From Aphidius gifuensis (lineage: Eukaryota > Arthropoda > Insecta > Hymenoptera > Braconidae), in NCBI RefSeq assembly GCF_014905175.1, contig NC_057789.1, positions 28,454,555-28,518,554 of the forward strand: DNA of 64,000 nt, given 5' to 3'. The translations under genes and the position numbers were made by a program. The notes beneath the pieces were generated by a model that ran no database searches, was not told where the DNA came from, and worked only from the letters and a program-made list of their open reading frames with translations. This document shows positions 60,701-64,000 of this stretch, piece after piece (position 1 is the first letter of the stretch; each line of letters opens with the position of its first letter).

Positions 60701-63700
60701 CATTTCCAATCATTTCCACGTACAACTTTTGTACCAATTTTCATTAGTGCAGCAAGTTCAGCACCACTCATTTGTACTGCTGGTGGTCTACTTTTTTCAA
60801 TAACATCTTCATAAATGGCTGTAACATCTTGTTTAATATCTTCTGGTTCACCAGCAACTGGTGTTGTATTTGTTGTGTTACTTGTTGTATTAACAAATGG
60901 TCCAATTTGTCGTAGCAATGTTAAAATACTAGATATCAATCCAGAATTTATTAAAAGACTCATTTCATTTGCATGATGATGATTTGTCAACATACCAAGT
61001 ATTGCCAAGATAAATCTAGCTCTTGGTAATTTTCTTAGCCAAGTATAAGTACCCTGATTTAGACTACTTTTAACTTTACTCTCTTTGTATGGTGATTCTG
61101 CTTGAATAATATATTTTCTCAATGATTTAATTGCCCATGATGTTATTTTTTCTTCTGCAATTATTATTTTAGCACGTTGATATGGTGTTACCAGTTGAAT
61201 ATTACTCAATGAATGAGTTGCTGTTATTTTGTTATTTTGTAAATCATGATAGTCAAGTGTCAAACCAAGCCAACCATTTAATAATGAATATTTAACAGAT
61301 GTTATTAAGCTTTCTTTGTTTAATAATTGACAAAGCATATTTATTCCATTTTCACGCATTTTAACTCGTTGAATTTGACAGTACATAGCACGTCTTAAAT
61401 TCTCAACATTACCACCCTCTTCACTGACACAAAATTTAACAATTTCATTCATTAATTTTTTTTCATCTTGATGTAATATTTTTGTTTTTAAATTAATCAT
61501 CATTGAATCAATTGTAATATTTTTTTTACTACTAATATTAACTTGTGATGATGACGATGATGATGTCGTTGCTGATGATGATGTTGATAAATTTAATTGC
61601 TCTTTTGGAAGTACAGTATCTTGTATATTTTTATTGATTTTATTACGACTATTTTGTATTGATGTGTTGACAATATCATCAAGTTTTGCTGGTACAATTG
61701 TGTCTTTATTTTTTTTACTCAATCTAATATTTTTTATAACACTCATAACAGCTCTCTTAAATCTTGGTACTGTATATAATAATTTTAATTTTTGAAAACC
61801 TTTTGTTTCATTACTCGTAGCTGGTCTAACTTCGTACAATAAAAAATGACATTTTTCTAAAACAGGAGCACAAATTTCTTTGTAACTTTTATTTTGTTGT
61901 TGACGTGTTCTAATTAAATTCCATTTTGTTTGATGAATTAATTTAATAATATCAACAAACCATTTAGCATCATCTTCTGGTAATCCATGATCAATTAATC
62001 CAATTATTTGTTCACCAATATTAAGATGTTTTATAATAACAGCCATTAATAATCTACTTACTTCTCCAATTGGATGATCACCACTAAAATCAACATGTGA
62101 CAATAGATTATTTAATTTACTATATTTATCAATAATTGATAAAAATGTTTGTACATGTGTATTTGTTTTATGATACTCAGCTAATGCTTGAATAAATGTT
62201 GTTGATTTATCAGCAATAAATTTTTTCGATTGTGAATCTTTTGTTGTTGGCATTAGCGGTGAATAAATATCTGAATCAGTTGGTGAATTTGCTGGTGTTG
62301 AATTGTTACTTCTTGCTTCACATTTTTCTTCTTCATATGGATTTGGTGGTTGTAATATTTGTAGACCACCTTGAAGAAATTGACTATCAAGCCATTTACG
62401 TGCTTCTTCTTCAGCTGGTAATAATGGCATACTTTGACGCATTCTTCTAGCATGAAAACCAAGACTAAAACTTAATGCTCTTTCAGTATCAAGTAGCGAA
62501 AGACATATATCAATTATTGGTATTGTAAATTGTATTGAATTATCTGGTTCTGATTGACAATAATAACCAACAAAACATGATTCCATTGCAGCTGTATTTA
62601 TCTGTGAATTTGTTGATGATAAATTATTTTTACTTAAATTACAAGATATATCTCGACCAAGTGTATAACGATGAAACATTTCAAGATTACAAGAACCTTC
62701 ATGACAATAATCTTGTACATCATAAACACGATTATTAATAACAACCCATAAACCACCATCACGATTATGATTTTCTAAATCAGCCCAACGTATTAATATT
62801 GGCTCTTCATTTTGTACAATTTGTTTTGTACAACAACTATTTACAATTGTTGCTGAATTACATTGTCCTGATAAATTAATATTTGTTGATTGTTGTGGTG
62901 CAATTATACCAGGCCATGATAAATCATCAGCATCATTTTTTTCAATTGTCGGTGCAAAACGATTAAATTTATCAAGTACATCTAGAACTGGTGCAAGTGT
63001 ATCCATCCAATTAATATTGTCCAATAAAATTGGAATATCAATTTGCAATAATACCAGGCATACAACAAGTTCAGGAAATAAATTATTAATTATATCATTT
63101 TTTAAAATTGTCGTTACCATGACAAAATGCTTGACACTTATACTAGATATATCACAAGCAATTCTAAGTGTTTCATTAACATGATCACATATTTGTGTTA
63201 TATATTTTTTAAACAATGATTCAACACCAATTAATTCACTATCATTTTTGTCATTTGTTGATTTATACATTTGAGCTATTAATAATCGTTGCCATCGTAG
63301 CAACAAATTAATACTTGGTGAATTATATGTATCAGATTTATTATCATCATTTTTATCATCAATTAAATCATCATTGTCATGTCGTAATTGTTCAAGTTTT
63401 GATTGTGTTATACAAGAACCATTTTTAATTAATTGTTTGACTAGTTGTAGTAATGATATTGTTATATTATGTTGTTGTTGTTTTTCTGAATTCAATTCTT
63501 TGACTTGTTTTGTTTTTGGTAAAACTGCTGTTTCTTTTTCATCTGATATATCAATAATTTCAATGTCAATTGCTGCTTTTAATGCATGCTCAAGACCACC
63601 ATCAGCCATTAAACTTGATACCAATAAATCAGCCATAAATTGTTGACCTTTATTGTAATAAGATTGATGATTATTATTATCAGTTGTTTCATCAATTTTT

Positions 63701-64000
63701 AATTTTGAATTTGGTAAAAATTCTGATAATGTTTTAGCTCTTTCATTTGCTGTTGGTAATAATACACTCCAGCCAGTTTGTAATACAGCTTGTGCGGCTT
63801 CTTGAATTGTTGCTAAAATACCAGCTCCACTTGCTAAACTAACACACTGATTTTTAAGTGAATCAAGTAGACTTGGAATACCACAAGTTGCTGATAATCC
63901 AACAGTTTTTGGATCAATTTTTTGTGAAATAATAGCATGTAATTGTAGTCGAAGAAGATTAAGTGTAGCAACAGCAAGACATTCACGATCTTGTGTTGGT
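51786..64000 (-). CDS. HERC2: Giant HECT ubiquitin ligase HERC2 (5' part off-window)
   Basis: E3 ubiquitin ligase of DNA repair, centrosome and protein turnover. The window holds the last 4,043 or so codons: one exon from the window edge (first full codon at 63999) to 52102, then a 62-base donor-to-acceptor intron gap and a last exon 52019-51786. Domains in order (residue numbers from 63999): cytochrome-b5-like about 400-470, MIB/HERC2 about 1080-1145 (GNDWKWGEQDG), UBA-like about 1640-1680, a Pro run then CPH about 1770-1840, ZZ zinc finger about 1916-1975, DOC/APC10 about 1990-2145, RCC1-like propeller about 2170-2550, second propeller about 3170-3555, and HECT to the end. The catalytic Cys is in PESYTCFF, at 51966-51968, in the last exon. 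The usual b5 heme HPGG is not intact (CHEGS). The first RCC1 propeller of HERC2 must lie upstream of the window. Coding frame stays open to base 64000; no internal start is needed. Confidence 0.97.
52020..52101 (-). other. Last HERC2 intron
   Basis: Short AT-rich intron with CAG/GTTATT donor and TTTTCTAG acceptor. It separates RDFVLQ from VMDKYNPPDHF; this is the only intron in the HERC2 sequence in the window. Confidence 0.9.

Noticed and set aside
1..64000. CRISPR arrays, integrated viral genes or prophage-like regions
   Set aside because: No regularly spaced direct repeats, and no viral or bacterial-style genes; the whole window behaves as insect nuclear DNA.

Overview
The window is a piece of an AT-rich insect nuclear genome. 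Every gene is a spliced eukaryotic gene with GT..AG introns. The gene set (Wnt, UDP-glycosyltransferase, Nup62, Hus1, three-repeat Myb, TINAG-like, Pirh2/RCHY1, HERC2) is animal, and the short introns with very AT-rich spacers fit a hymenopteran such as a parasitoid wasp. That taxonomic guess is inference, not something the sequence proves.

Layout: 0.6-5.8 kb, 3' six exons of a Wnt ligand (+). 6.9-8.6 kb, a UDP-glycosyltransferase-like membrane protein (-) with a degenerate donor-binding signature. 9.4-10.5 kb, a broken THAP-like fragment (+). 11.5-13.2 kb, a frameshifted MATH-BTB gene (-), facing Nup62 (+, 14.1-15.7 kb). Hus1 (-, 15.9-16.9 kb) converges on Nup62 with only about 100 bp between stops. 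16.9-23.3 kb holds no recognisable gene and probably carries the Myb promoter. 23.3-38.0 kb is Myb (+) with an 8.2 kb first intron. 38.8-42.9 kb is a tandem pair of TINAG-like cathepsin-B pseudoproteases (-). 43.9-48.5 kb is a 2.3 kb direct duplication carrying two intact LRR genes (-). 49.4-50.8 kb is a Pirh2/RCHY1 RING ubiquitin ligase (-). 51.8-64.0 kb is the 3' part of HERC2 (-), in which 11.9 kb of coding sequence forms a single exon running off the window edge.

There is no operon-like unit. Several neighbours work in growth and genome maintenance (Myb with the MuvB complex, Hus1 in the 9-1-1 clamp, RCHY1 and HERC2 as ubiquitin ligases), but I see nothing to show that this clustering is more than coincidence. 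The signals I consider most worth following are: (1) the duplicated LRR genes, whose coding exons differ far more than their introns and flanks; (2) the giant intronless HERC2 exon; (3) the paired catalytically dead TINAG-like proteins; (4) the UGT-like protein lacking its sugar-donor signature; and (5) a possible short Myb isoform without the C-terminal MuvB-binding segment. I found no CRISPR array, complete transposon, rRNA or convincing tRNA.
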